Assembly (NCBI GenBank): GCA_017556045.1
Contig: JAFZFF010000058.1
Span: forward strand, 1-41,664
DNA length: 41,664 nucleotides
From: Bacteroidaceae bacterium
Lineage (GTDB): Bacteria > Bacteroidota > Bacteroidia > Bacteroidales > Bacteroidaceae
Reading direction: 5' to 3'
Position 1 is the stretch's first letter; each line of letters begins with the position of its first letter. The notes beneath the pieces are model-generated. The model was not told where the DNA came from and made no database searches. It worked only from the letters and a program-made list of their open reading frames with translations. This document shows positions 1-7,861 of the stretch, in pieces. The position numbers and the translations under genes are program-made.

Positions 1-1
1 C

Positions 2-463
2 AACCACTATATAAAGATGCTTGTCGACCTCATCAAGGGGTCGCCCACGAACTACAAGTTGGAAGCCGTCAAGCACCTCACACTGGCCATGTTCTACGCC
101 TACTCCAGCACGAGGCACGCCCCCGTGAGTGAGCGCATAGGACGTAAGGACGAACTCTACGGGCTGTTTACCGACCTCGTGCGTCGTCACTTCCGTACCT
201 ATCGCGATGTGAGTTACTATGCCGACCATCTCTGTATCACCGTCAAGTACCTCTCACAAGTGGTAAAGGAGCAGACGGGGCGCCCAGCGAGCGAAGTGAT
301 AGAGCAATACGTCACTACGGAATGCAAGGCGTTGCTGTCGTCCACCACAATGAGCATACAGCAGATTGCTGACACCCTCAACTTCCCCTCACAGTCTGTC
401 TTCGGCAAATACTTCAAGCGAGCCACAGGCCTATCGCCACGCGAGTATAGGAATAGGGGGTGA
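2..463 (+). CDS. AraC-family transcriptional regulator, C-terminal part (5' end outside window)
   Basis: DNA-binding transcriptional regulator; only the C-terminal part is present because the frame is open to the window edge, so the first ATG at 17 is probably internal. The last ~100 residues form the double helix-turn-helix of the AraC/XylS family. The first HTH is around YYADHLCITVKYLSQVVKEQ, the second around IQQIADTLNFPSQSVFGKYF, and the family ending GLSPREYR is present just before the stop. The upstream residues match the N-terminal sensor-to-HTH linker seen in Bacteroidales AraC regulators, but the ligand domain cannot be identified. No target gene is obvious: the downstream DNA is a degenerate region read from the other strand. 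Family assignment is firm, function is unknown. Confidence 0.9.
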   Translation, partial: NHYIKMLVDLIKGSPTNYKLEAVKHLTLAMFYAYSSTRHAPVSERIGRKDELYGLFTDLVRRHFRTYRDVSYYADHLCITVKYLSQVVKEQTGRPASEVIEQYVTTECKALLSSTTMSIQQIADTLNFPSQSVFGKYFKRATGLSPREYRNRG

Positions 464-505
464 TAGTAAGATTTGATGAATTATTTTGTGAAAAGACTAT
501 ATATT

Positions 506-574
506 ATGGAACAATTGATTAAAGAACTATTTGAGCGCATAGAGGCGCTGGAGAAGAGAGTGGAAAAAAATTGA
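506..574 (+). CDS. Possible 22-residue charged helical micro-ORF
   Basis: A short ATG-to-TGA frame 42 nt after the AraC stop encodes 22 residues, MEQLIKELFERIEALEKRVE then KN. The leucine/isoleucine spacing and alternating Glu/Lys are those of an amphipathic coiled-coil helix. No good ribosome binding site is visible, and the 3' part overlaps the end of the DUF6371-like remnant on the other strand. It could be a real micro-protein, the remnant of a longer gene, or chance. Confidence 0.2.
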   Translation: MEQLIKELFERIEALEKRVEKN

Positions 575-904
575 AGGAAGGGAAGCCTCCCCTAACCCAT
601 CCCGAAGAGGGGAACTTGGCTCCGCTATGTCCGTGTGAGAGGTATAATTCACAGAACCTAAATTTTCGCGAGATTCGCGTGAGTTAAAATCTTCCGTGCG
701 AGCCACCTCCCTCGGCGGCAGATGATACCCGCAGTTGGAGAGGCGGTTGCAGCGACCGCACTGGCTATCATCGACAGGCTCCATGGTCACGGTGTCTATA
801 TAGGGAGAGAACTTGCCCTTGCGCCCACAGTCGAGGCTGGTGGTGTTCCACTCGCGGTGTGATTTGCACTCGCGGTAGGTGGCTAATCGGTAATGGTGAT
901 TCAT
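527..904 (-). pseudogene. DUF6371-like zinc-ribbon protein, truncated remnant
   Basis: The first ~64 residues resemble the N-terminal zinc-ribbon of the DUF6371 family, found in Bacteroidales beside DUF3987/VirE-type ATPases and primase-like in character (recalled from family knowledge, not searched). Visible features are LDCGRKGKFSPYIDT, then QCGRCNRL and NCGYHLPPRE, giving Cys26, Cys52, Cys58 and His61. The first Cys expected in the CPxCG pair is a Ser (residue 23). After about residue 65 the frame runs into GC-rich intergenic repeat DNA near 577-630 and loses any family resemblance. Intact members are several times longer, so this is a 3'-truncated gene. It lies downstream of the DUF3987 remnant in the same direction. 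Confidence 0.5.
577..630. repeat. GA/CT-rich intergenic hairpin repeat, copy 1
   Basis: Short palindromic DNA with a TCCCCT/AGGGGA stem (588-593 with 608-613). It shares the CCCCTAAC and GAGGGGA words of the larger copies near 14.8 kb and 30.05 kb. Probably a dispersed intergenic repeat that replaced the 3' part of the DUF6371-like gene. Confidence 0.35.
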
Positions 905-920
905 ATGAGTGAAGAGTTAA

Positions 921-952
921 GAGTGAAAAGGGAAGAGTGAAAAGGGAAGAGT
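921..952. repeat. Short tandem repeat, 14-bp unit
   Basis: Two exact copies of GAGTGAAAAGGGAA (921-934 and 935-948) followed by a partial third. It lies between the DUF6371-like start and the GGCGGA inverted repeat. Confidence 0.7.
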
Positions 953-986
953 TTCCGCCATTCCGCCAATCCGCCACTATATATAT
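952..986. repeat. 35-bp inverted repeat, left copy (GGCGGA iteron-like)
   Basis: The reverse complement of this stretch is identical over 35 bp to 1674-1708. On the minus strand it reads as a run of TA followed by three 8-bp steps GGCGGATT, GGCGGAAT and GGCGGAAA, so each arm also contains three iteron-like units. It sits ~48 nt before the ATG of the DUF6371-like remnant, beyond the stop of the DUF3987 remnant. Confidence 0.85.
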
Positions 987-1047
987 ATATTATAGTGACA
1001 CGGCGGTAATGGTCTCGCGAAACGGGTTCTATCACGCTGGTTTTCTG

Positions 1048-1647
1048 TCATATAGTCAAGTATCGCTCGATGGTACGCACTGCAACTACAAATTTTTCAT
1101 CGACACGCACAGCATCGGCTCGGGTGAACTCATGAGGCAGTCGGGCGAGCACCTCTTCCGGCTTTGTCAGCGTGGTGGGCATAGACTCTGTTTTGTCGTA
1201 GCGCACGAGGCGGCGGTTCACAGCCTCGAACAGGGTGCGCGGGTCGCTGATATTACCCTTACCCGCACCACTCGTACCGTAGTGCATGACCATGACGGCG
1301 GGCGACACCAGGCGCTTGCCATGGCGCACATAGCTGTTGGGCATCATCGAACTGGTGAGGGCAAAGAGGACTGTGGCCTGTGAGGTCTTCAGGAAGGGCG
1401 CATCGTAGAGGTCGATCACGGCGGTGTAGTAGCGAGGCTGGCGAGCGATGACCTCGGCAGGCAGGGGCGGCAGCATCTCGCCACCTACGTCGTCGAGAAC
1501 GAGGTGAGCGAAGTAATCACTGTCGGGAACGAGTTCTGAGAAGTACTCCTCGACGAAGCGCGAGATGGTCGGTGCGTTTACAGTGGGGTTGTTGATGAGT
1601 TGCAGAACATCGGTGTTAATCGCCTGATTGTCATTTATATCGGTCAT
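1048..1647 (-). pseudogene. DUF3987/VirE-type ATPase with internal deletion (199-residue remnant)
   Basis: The N-terminal ~145 residues resemble the start of the DUF3987 ATPase family of Bacteroidales (also annotated as VirE or helicase-like): TSQATVLFALTSSMMPNSY, then a Walker-A-like HYGTSGAGKG at residues 122-131. Family members are usually 500 residues or more, with the ATPase core after that loop. Here the sequence passes within ~25 residues to a C-terminal-looking winged-helix motif, LPHEFTRADAV...VRTIERYL, that normally closes such proteins. The most economical reading is an in-frame deletion of the ATPase core after about residue 150. Walker B and later motifs are not seen. The frame is intact, so a short product could be made. 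One copy of the 35-bp inverted repeat lies upstream and the other beyond the stop. Confidence 0.5.
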
Positions 1648-1673
1648 ATTCTAAGGTTTGTATATCAATAAAC

Positions 1674-1708
1674 ATATATATAGTGGCGGATTGGCGGAAT
1701 GGCGGAAA
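1674..1708. repeat. 35-bp inverted repeat, right copy
   Basis: Perfect inverted partner of 952-986. It ends 27 nt before the ATG of the DUF3987 remnant. Its outer part carries three 8-bp GGCGGA-type steps on the plus strand. Together the two copies enclose ~690 bp. Confidence 0.85.
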
Positions 1709-1750
1709 ATACCCATACCGCCATGCGACCCAGCCACTCGGGAGGTGGTG

Positions 1751-1840
1751 AGAAAAACGAACAGCCCTTTTCTGAAAAAGGCAGGTTCGTTTCTGAAAAA
1801 AGGGAAAGGCGTTTTCGGGAAAAGGGCTGTTCGATTTTTC
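1751..1840. repeat. Shuffled palindromic repeat module, copy 1
   Basis: CGAACAGCCCTTTT (1758-1771) is repeated in inverse as AAAAGGGCTGTTCG (1820-1833), enclosing AGGTTCGTTTCTG (1783-1795) and a 27-bp block at 1791-1817 that recurs exactly at 26889-26915. The AAAAGGGCTGTTCG word also recurs at 26830-26843. Non-coding, function unknown. Confidence 0.7.
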
Positions 1841-1870
1841 GGATCATGGCTTTTGTTTGTAGTTCCCTGA

Positions 1871-2224
1871 TTTAGGTTGTCAGTTTTGCTGTTTATTCCT
1901 GCAACAGGTTTACACGATTTTGTCTTATTCCTATACCGGGTTGACTGGTTAAATACTTAATCCTATAATTACTTTACAATCGATAATTCTAATGCTGTTG
2001 TATCCATTCTTGTCGGTTGTAAGGCATAGCCTGAAAACCGACAAGAATGTTACATTAGCACGGAAAGTATTCAGCCTGAAATTCGTGTATTCGCTGCGCT
2101 GTCTGGAACAAGTTCCAGACAGCGCTACAGGCGTATGTGTACGTTGGATACACGTCTTGTATGTGCCCAGTGGTCTCAGGTGTTAGGTGATATCTTTGTG
2201 AATTGGTGCAGCCCCAGAAAAGAA
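1871..2224. other. Gene-free stretch with two strong hairpins
   Basis: No convincing gene. Hairpin A has a 14-bp perfect stem (2005-2018 with 2036-2049) whose loop contains a nested AGGC/GCCT stem. Hairpin B has a 14-bp perfect stem (2096-2109 with 2112-2125). A plus-strand TATCTTTG (2191-2198) matches the Bacteroidota -7 consensus, but nothing coding follows it. It may hold a small RNA, or terminators left by lost genes. Confidence 0.5.
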
Positions 2225-2260
2225 ATGCGAGGATGCCTCCGTAGGGAGACATCCTCGCAT
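2225..2260 (-). terminator. Terminator-like hairpin after the ppiD-like gene
   Basis: ATGCGAGGATG (2225-2235) pairs with CATCCTCGCAT (2250-2260), with an additional CTCC/GGAG pairing inside. It lies 31 nt beyond the ppiD-like stop, at the end of the long minus-strand envelope operon. Confidence 0.6.
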
Positions 2261-2291
2261 CTTGTGTATATGTATGGAAACGAATGTACGA

Positions 2292-4430
2292 TTAGAAGAA
2301 GATGTAGCGGTTGTCTACAACGTTGCCCTTGCGGTAGAGCTCGTTGACGATGGTGCCGCTATTGATGTTGCGTGTAGCAGCTGCCTCGAGGGTCTGCTGC
2401 TCGGTAGCAGCGTCGTACTGTGCTGCGCCCTGGCTCTTCTTAATCACTTCGATGAAGTAGATACCACCGTTACCCTTGATGGGTGCGCTGAGCTGGCCTT
2501 CCTCGAGAGTTGCGATAGCACCGCTGAGGATGGGCTCGCTTGCGGGTACCTTGCTTACGTATGCGGGTGAAGCGAAGGTTACGCGACGGAGTGTGTCGGC
2601 CTTTACGCCATTGAGGGCGAGTGCCTCCTGCATGGTCTTAACGTTCTTGACGTCTGCCATGATCTTGTCAGCCTTCTTATCGTTGAGAGCCTGGATGCGG
2701 AACATGTCTGCAAACTGCTCTACGGGACGGTATCCTGCCTTGTGGATGTCTGCTACTGCTACTACGAGGAGGTGGTCGTTCTCACCTGCTTCGAAGATGT
2801 GTGATACCTCACCCTTCTCTGCATTGAATGCCCAACGGAGTGCCTCGCGTGTGCCCTGTACACCACCGATGGTGTGTGCAGCATTGCTGAGCTCGTTGAT
2901 GGGGTAGAGACGGAAACCTGCCTCTTCAGCGTTAGCCTCCATGTCAGCAAGTGTCTGGTTGTCTGCTACGAATGCGCTGAGCTTGTTGTATGCCTCTGCG
3001 TAGGTGTCGTTGCTGAAGTATGCGGGACGCTTGATCACTGCAGCAGTGTACTTGTCGATATTCTTGGTAGTAGCTACTGCCTCGATGATGAGGTGGCCAC
3101 CGCCGATGTTGAGGTGCTGGATGTCGCCCTTCTTCATACCGAAGATAGTGTTGAGGTATGTAGCGTTGTCACCTGTGAGTGATGCGCCCTCGTAGTGTGA
3201 TGATGCGATCCATACGGGATCAGTAGCCTGATTGTACTTAGCTGCGAGCTCTGCGAAGTCTGCACCCTTCTTCAATGCATCGTAGATGCTGTCAGCCAAC
3301 TCCTGTGCACGTGTAGCGTCTTCGTCAACTACCTGGATCTGACGGTACTGTACTGAGTCGGGGAGCTGTGCCTTAGCGATGATCTGGAATGCGTTGTAGG
3401 TATCGTCCTCCTGGTTGTAGTAGGGACCGTATACCTCGCTGCCGTTTACTGAGTCGAGACGTGCTACTACGTCCTCGGGGAGACCGTTGCTTGATACGGG
3501 TACCTCAGAGTATGCTACTGCAGAGTTTGCCAAGCGGATGAGTGCTGCCAAGTCCTCAGCTGTGGTGAGCTGACCTGCGTACTCTGCTACCTCCTTGAGG
3601 AGCTCAGCGCGGTCTGCCTGGCTGGGCACTACTGTTACGTCGATGTACTTCACGGCACGTGTCTCAGAGGGCTGCTTGTAGAGCTCCTTCTTAGCGTCGT
3701 AGAGCTTCTTGATGTCGGCGTTGCTAACCTTTACGAGTGAGTCTGCTACGCTATTGAAGGGTACTACTGCGTATGCTACCTCAGCGTGTGCGTTACGTGC
3801 GTTGAAGTTGTACTCTGCTGCTACGGGGTTGGTGAGCTGTGCACCAGCGATGAGTGCCTCGTACTTCTGCATGAGGATGCTGCTGATGAGGTTGCTCTCG
3901 ATGAACTTCCAGTAGTTGTAGAGCTGGTGGTAGTAGTCGATGTACTCAGCGGGCATTACCTCAGTGTCCATGTTTGCATAGTCAGCAAGGAACTTCATGA
4001 GTACGTCGCTGTCAAACTGACCTGTGGTCTGGTTGCGGAATGCTGATGAGGTCAACAGGGGATCGGTACCCTCCTTGATGACTGCCTGGAGCTCAGCTGT
4101 GGTAACAGTGAGACCCAACTTCTTTGCCTGCTCACCTACGAGCTCGTTGGTAACGATGGTGTTCCATACCTCGTCCTTGATCTGTGCGTTCTCTGCCTCT
4201 GTGAGTGAGCCGCCACCACGTACGAAGCTGATAGCCTGTGTGTACTCCTCTACCATCTCCTGATAGAGCTGTGCGTCGATCTTGTTACCGTTGATTTCAC
4301 CTACGTTACGTGAATTCTGATGGGGTTGCAATACCTTAGCGGCATCGCCTGCAATGAATGCAAACAGAGCAAGACCAATGATAATTACAAGGAATGCTCC
4401 GTGTTTTCTGATTGATTGTAATGTTGCCAT
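2292..4430 (-). CDS. Membrane-anchored periplasmic peptidyl-prolyl isomerase/chaperone, PpiD/SurA type
   Basis: Probable periplasmic folding factor for envelope proteins. The 712-residue product has a short cytoplasmic N-terminus, one membrane anchor (about residues 12-29) and a SurA/PpiD-like helical N-domain (about 40-230, with VGEINGNKIDAQLYQEMVEE typical of SurA_N). A parvulin-like rotamase domain lies at about 345-455 (YRQIQVVDEDATRAQELADS ... GADFAELAAKYN), followed by a second, more diverged SurA-like half. The anchor-plus-parvulin layout and length match the Bacteroidota protein annotated as peptidylprolyl isomerase. It is the last gene of the trpS/coaX-to-ppiD run, ~100 nt after the CorC-like gene, and a hairpin follows it. 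Chaperone role is family-based. Confidence 0.88.
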   Translation of the reverse strand: MATLQSIRKHGAFLVIIIGLALFAFIAGDAAKVLQPHQNSRNVGEINGNKIDAQLYQEMVEEYTQAISFVRGGGSLTEAENAQIKDEVWNTIVTNELVGEQAKKLGLTVTTAELQAVIKEGTDPLLTSSAFRNQTTGQFDSDVLMKFLADYANMDTEVMPAEYIDYYHQLYNYWKFIESNLISSILMQKYEALIAGAQLTNPVAAEYNFNARNAHAEVAYAVVPFNSVADSLVKVSNADIKKLYDAKKELYKQPSETRAVKYIDVTVVPSQADRAELLKEVAEYAGQLTTAEDLAALIRLANSAVAYSEVPVSSNGLPEDVVARLDSVNGSEVYGPYYNQEDDTYNAFQIIAKAQLPDSVQYRQIQVVDEDATRAQELADSIYDALKKGADFAELAAKYNQATDPVWIASSHYEGASLTGDNATYLNTIFGMKKGDIQHLNIGGGHLIIEAVATTKNIDKYTAAVIKRPAYFSNDTYAEAYNKLSAFVADNQTLADMEANAEEAGFRLYPINELSNAAHTIGGVQGTREALRWAFNAEKGEVSHIFEAGENDHLLVVAVADIHKAGYRPVEQFADMFRIQALNDKKADKIMADVKNVKTMQEALALNGVKADTLRRVTFASPAYVSKVPASEPILSGAIATLEEGQLSAPIKGNGGIYFIEVIKKSQGAAQYDAATEQQTLEAAATRNINSGTIVNELYRKGNVVDNRYIFF

Positions 4431-4477
4431 TTCGTGTTATTTTTAGTTTATTATTATTTCATTTCGATTTGAGCGCA

Positions 4478-4485
4478 CGAAGGTA
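4478..4485 (-). promoter_or_regulatory. Possible -7 element for the ppiD-like gene
   Basis: TACCTTCG on the minus strand is one base from TAnnTTTG and lies ~48 nt before the ATG, in the only sizeable gap of the operon downstream of coaX. No clear -33 TTTG is present. Confidence 0.3.
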
Positions 4486-4530
4486 CGAAAAAACCCTCTA
4501 ACCGCATAGAAAATGAGGCGAAAAAATGGT

Positions 4531-5793
4531 TTATTTCACTATTTTCAGTGTGATTAGCTCGATTTTATTGCTTTCGACCTTCATGATTTTGAATCGGAAG
4601 TCGTGAATCTGTATTGTCTCGTGTATCTTGGGGAAGCTCTTGTAGTGGTACAAGATGAGTCCGGCGATGGTCTGATACTCGTCTGATACGGGGAGCTTGA
4701 GGCCAAACATGTCGTTGACGCGCTCTATCTCGAGGCGGGCCGAGAGGGTGTAGGTGTCGTCGTCAGACTTCTTGGCGATGTAGTCGTCTACGTCGTGCTC
4801 GTCTTCGATCTCGCCAAAGAGCTCCTCGACGATGTCTTCTAGGGAGATGATGCCGGCTGTGCCGCCAAACTCGTCGACAACGACGGCAAGTGACTTCTTC
4901 TGCTGCAGGAACTGCTCCATGAGCTTCTGCGCCTGCATACTCTCGGGGACGAAGGGCATCTTGCAGATGTGTTGCTGCCAGGTGCTGGAGTTCTTGAACA
5001 TCTCTGATGAGTGTATGTAGCCGATGATGTTGTCGATGCTCTCCTCGTAGACGATGATCTTGGAGAAGCCGCTCTCTACGAAGGTGCGCATGAGCTCTTC
5101 GGTGGGGGTGTCCTTGCTCACTGCCTCTATCTCGGTGCGGTGGATCATGCAGTCGCGGATGCGGAGGTTTGAGAAGTCGAGGGCGTTCTGGAAGATCTTC
5201 ACCTCGGTGTCTACATCTTGTGCACCATGACCCTGCTGTATGCTTGACTGGATGAAGTAGTCGAGGTCCATCTTGGTGAAGGCCTTGGTGGAGCTCTCCT
5301 TGTTGAGCTTGATACCAAAGAGGCGCATGATCACTCGGGCACAGGCGGTAGCAAACTGTGAGATGGGGTATAATATACAATATATAAGGAAGGTGGGCAA
5401 CGCAAAGAAGCGTAGCATACCATTGGGGTTGATCTTGAAGATGGTCTTGGGGAGGAACTCGCCTACCACAAGGATGATGAGGGTAGAGATGGTGGTGTCG
5501 GCAAGGAGCAGCCAGGCATCATTGTCGGTGATGTAGCGGATGAGGAGGCCGTCGATGACACGGGCCATCATGATACCATAGACGACGAGGGCGATGTTGT
5601 TGCCCACGAGCATGGTAGAGATATAGTTGTTGGGGTTGTTGTAGAACACCGTGAGCAGCTTGCCCGAGAGGCTACGATGGCTCTTGTCAACCTCGAAGCG
5701 TAGCTTGCTGGATGAGACAAAGGCGATCTCCATACCTGAAAAGAAGGCGGAGAAGGTCAGTGATATGAGTAGAAATATGAGGGTGGTATCCAT
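4531..5793 (-). CDS. CNNM/CorC-family membrane protein (hemolysin-like, CBS pair)
   Basis: A 420-residue inner membrane protein of the CNNM/CorC (HlyC, DUF21) family, whose members are linked to magnesium or other divalent cation export. The N-terminal ~190 residues form the DUF21 transmembrane domain (FSAFFSGMEIAFVSSSKLRF is the family signature; LVVGEFLPKTIFKINP is also typical). A CBS pair follows at about 215-335 (DCMIHRTEIEAVSKDTP, then LAVVVDEFGGTAGIISLEDI). The last ~75 residues are the CorC_HlyC ion-interaction domain. Length and order fit the family. The start codon lies 5 nt past the lptC-like stop, so translation is probably coupled. The older name gliding motility-associated GldE is used for some Bacteroidota homologues; that role is not implied here. 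Confidence 0.9.
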   Translation of the reverse strand: MDTTLIFLLISLTFSAFFSGMEIAFVSSSKLRFEVDKSHRSLSGKLLTVFYNNPNNYISTMLVGNNIALVVYGIMMARVIDGLLIRYITDNDAWLLLADTTISTLIILVVGEFLPKTIFKINPNGMLRFFALPTFLIYCILYPISQFATACARVIMRLFGIKLNKESSTKAFTKMDLDYFIQSSIQQGHGAQDVDTEVKIFQNALDFSNLRIRDCMIHRTEIEAVSKDTPTEELMRTFVESGFSKIIVYEESIDNIIGYIHSSEMFKNSSTWQQHICKMPFVPESMQAQKLMEQFLQQKKSLAVVVDEFGGTAGIISLEDIVEELFGEIEDEHDVDDYIAKKSDDDTYTLSARLEIERVNDMFGLKLPVSDEYQTIAGLILYHYKSFPKIHETIQIHDFRFKIMKVESNKIELITLKIVK

Positions 5794-5798
5794 TGGTC

Positions 5799-6440
5799 TT
5801 ATTCTACGATTGATATGGTGTCGCTCTGTACGGCGGTAGTGTCTGCGGCTTGGCGGGTCTCCTCCTTGATGGGGAAGATACCTTGGGTCTGCTTGATGGT
5901 GTAGTTGGTGAACTCCTGGTTAGAGGTGAAGCCTACACCCGTGATGATGCGCTTCTGCTGTCTGATGCGGATGAACAGGTCTGAGTATACCTTCTTGGTC
6001 TGCTGATTCCAGAAGAGGAGCTGCGTGTCAAACTGCTCGTCTTGCTCATTTTCGATATGTACATTGCCTCGGAGCTCCCACAGCTCTTGCTTGTCGTAGT
6101 AGTAGGCGGTGTCGGCTACGATGACCGCGGCAATGCTGAGGTCATTGTTGAACTTCTCGAGATAGATGCCCTCCTCGAAGCTCCACTTAGAGGGGTCGAG
6201 GCGGTCATAAACCTTCCATTCGTCGGTGATAATCTTGTAACGCACGACTCCCGAGTCGGAGATGTAGGTCGATACATCGCGGGTAGTCATGATGGGTACC
6301 GAGTCGCGACAGGTGATGGCGTCGGTGATGGGCTGCTTCGTCTTGGAGCAGGCGGATAATAGAAACAGCATAACAATCGCTACAGTAGCGATTGTTATGC
6401 CATAAGGTCTTATTGTCGATTGACGTTGGTCTGAGTCCAC
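5799..6440 (-). CDS. lptC: LptC-like LPS export lipoprotein
   Basis: Probable periplasmic component of lipopolysaccharide transport from inner to outer membrane. The 213-residue product has a hydrophobic stretch ending in LFLLSAC (Cys31), which looks like a lipobox, followed by a beta-rich LptC/OstA-type region: VVRYKIITDEWKVYDR, then DTAYYYDKQELWELRGNVHI and TQLLFWNQQTKKVYSD, the pattern of LptC in Bacteroidota. It starts 6 nt after the TPR protein stop and ends 5 nt before the CorC-like gene. Usual E. coli LptC has an uncleaved membrane anchor; in this phylum a lipoprotein form is common. The remaining lpt genes are not in the window. Confidence 0.83.
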   Translation of the reverse strand: MDSDQRQSTIRPYGITIATVAIVMLFLLSACSKTKQPITDAITCRDSVPIMTTRDVSTYISDSGVVRYKIITDEWKVYDRLDPSKWSFEEGIYLEKFNNDLSIAAVIVADTAYYYDKQELWELRGNVHIENEQDEQFDTQLLFWNQQTKKVYSDLFIRIRQQKRIITGVGFTSNQEFTNYTIKQTQGIFPIKEETRQAADTTAVQSDTISIVE

Positions 6441-6446
6441 TGATTC

Positions 6447-7817
6447 TTAGCGAATTGTTGTAGTTTCGTTGATGAGACCACCTACCTTAACCTGGTCACC
6501 CTTCTTGTAACCAAGGAAGAAGAGTTCCTCGACTGCGGGAGTGTGGGTAGAGTATGCAGCGATCATCTTGTTTGCCTCCTCGGCAACAGACTCGTCGACA
6601 CGCTTAGCCTGGTTGAGCTTGTCAAGTACTACAAAGTATTTGCAGCTATTGAGGTTAGCGTCGTCATTCCACTTGGGAGCAGCAGCGTAGATGTTTGCCA
6701 AGAGGATGTAGTAAGCACCCTTGTTACCATTGAGGCTGATAGCCTTGGTCACATAGGTCTTAGCCTTTGCCAACTGCTTGTTAGAGTTGAGGATAACGGC
6801 AGCCTTGTAGCAGTACTCAGCACGGCCGATTGAAGTGGTGTCGAGCTCGATAGCCTGGTCGAAGAACTCGATAGACTTATCTATCTCACCACGCTTGAAG
6901 TAGCGGAATGCGCAACCTGCAGCAGTCTCAGCGGTAGGAGCGATGTGGTGTGCATACTCAGAAGCAGTGTAGTAAGCGTTTGACTCAGTGCATGAGAGCA
7001 TACCCATCACTGATACTACCTTCTTGAGGTAGTCGAGGTTGTCCTTGTTCTCCTCAATCTTGGGTGCGTAGATAGCCTCTAACTGCTCGCAGTCAGCAGC
7101 ACCGCTATTGATGAAGTAAGCGTCAACATTCTCCTTAGTCTTAGCTACTGCCTGTACCAAAGTCTCTTTCTGTGAAGAGGTGCTGTTGTTAGCTGCCTCA
7201 GCGATAGTGTTGATGAGCTCAGATGAGGTGAGGTAGTCCTGGATGAGCTGCTCACGGTGAGCATCTTCCTTCTTAAACTTGGTAGAAGATACCTTCATGA
7301 AGTCACCGATGATGTAGTAGTCATTGGCTGCCTTACCCTCAGCGATAACCTCTGAGAGCATCTCGTAAGCCTTGTTTACATCCATACCGGGGTAGTAGGT
7401 GATGTAGTCGTGAGCCTTGAGACCCTTTACCTTGAAGTCCTTGAGAGGAGTCTTGAGCAATGTGTTGAGCTTGTCGAGGTGCTGCAACTGCTGGTCATAT
7501 ACTGCCATCAGCTCCTCAGCAAAAGCCTTGCGCTCGTCTACTACCTTAGTAGCTGAGATGAGACCCTTAAGGATCTTAGCACCATTAGTGTAGGTATCCA
7601 TACGTGCGAAAGGTGCATCGGTAAATACCTTCTTCCAGTGTGTGTAAGCGTCAGCATAGTTCTTGGTCTTGAATGACTCAGTGTAAAGGCTGATGTTGTT
7701 CAAGCAATCAATACTGTCCTGACCATGTCCGTAACGTGAACCGTCTTCCACTCCCTTCTGTGCCATGGCTACAGAAGAGGTCAATGCAAATAATGCGATA
7801 ATAGCTCTAATTCTCAT
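6447..7817 (-). CDS. Secreted TPR-repeat protein
   Basis: A 456-residue exported protein with a signal peptide (cut after about AMAQ, residue 20) and alpha-helical tetratricopeptide-like repeats. Recognisable repeats are in the C-terminal half, for example CAFRYFKRGEIDKSIEFFDQ, then AEYCYKAAVILNSNKQLAKA and GAYYILLANIYAAAPKWN. Homologues of this size occur in Bacteroidota between an outer membrane protein gene and lptC, but no activity is known to me. The position suggests an envelope scaffold or assembly role, which is inference. It is 44 nt from the upstream outer membrane protein gene and 6 nt from lptC. Confidence 0.8.
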   Translation of the reverse strand: MRIRAIIALFALTSSVAMAQKGVEDGSRYGHGQDSIDCLNNISLYTESFKTKNYADAYTHWKKVFTDAPFARMDTYTNGAKILKGLISATKVVDERKAFAEELMAVYDQQLQHLDKLNTLLKTPLKDFKVKGLKAHDYITYYPGMDVNKAYEMLSEVIAEGKAANDYYIIGDFMKVSSTKFKKEDAHREQLIQDYLTSSELINTIAEAANNSTSSQKETLVQAVAKTKENVDAYFINSGAADCEQLEAIYAPKIEENKDNLDYLKKVVSVMGMLSCTESNAYYTASEYAHHIAPTAETAAGCAFRYFKRGEIDKSIEFFDQAIELDTTSIGRAEYCYKAAVILNSNKQLAKAKTYVTKAISLNGNKGAYYILLANIYAAAPKWNDDANLNSCKYFVVLDKLNQAKRVDESVAEEANKMIAAYSTHTPAVEELFFLGYKKGDQVKVGGLINETTTIR

Positions 7818-7861
7818 TTTGCTTTGTTTATGTTGTTATTATTCTTTTCTTGTTGTCTCAT

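Noticed and set aside
937..1383. 148-residue plus-strand ORF opposite the DUF3987 remnant
   Set aside because: Antisense shadow: family motifs (GTSGAGKG, FTRADAV) are on the minus strand.
4763..5380. 205-residue minus-strand ORF rich in Arg and His
   Set aside because: It lies inside the CNNM/CorC gene in another frame on the same strand; composition is that of a shifted frame.
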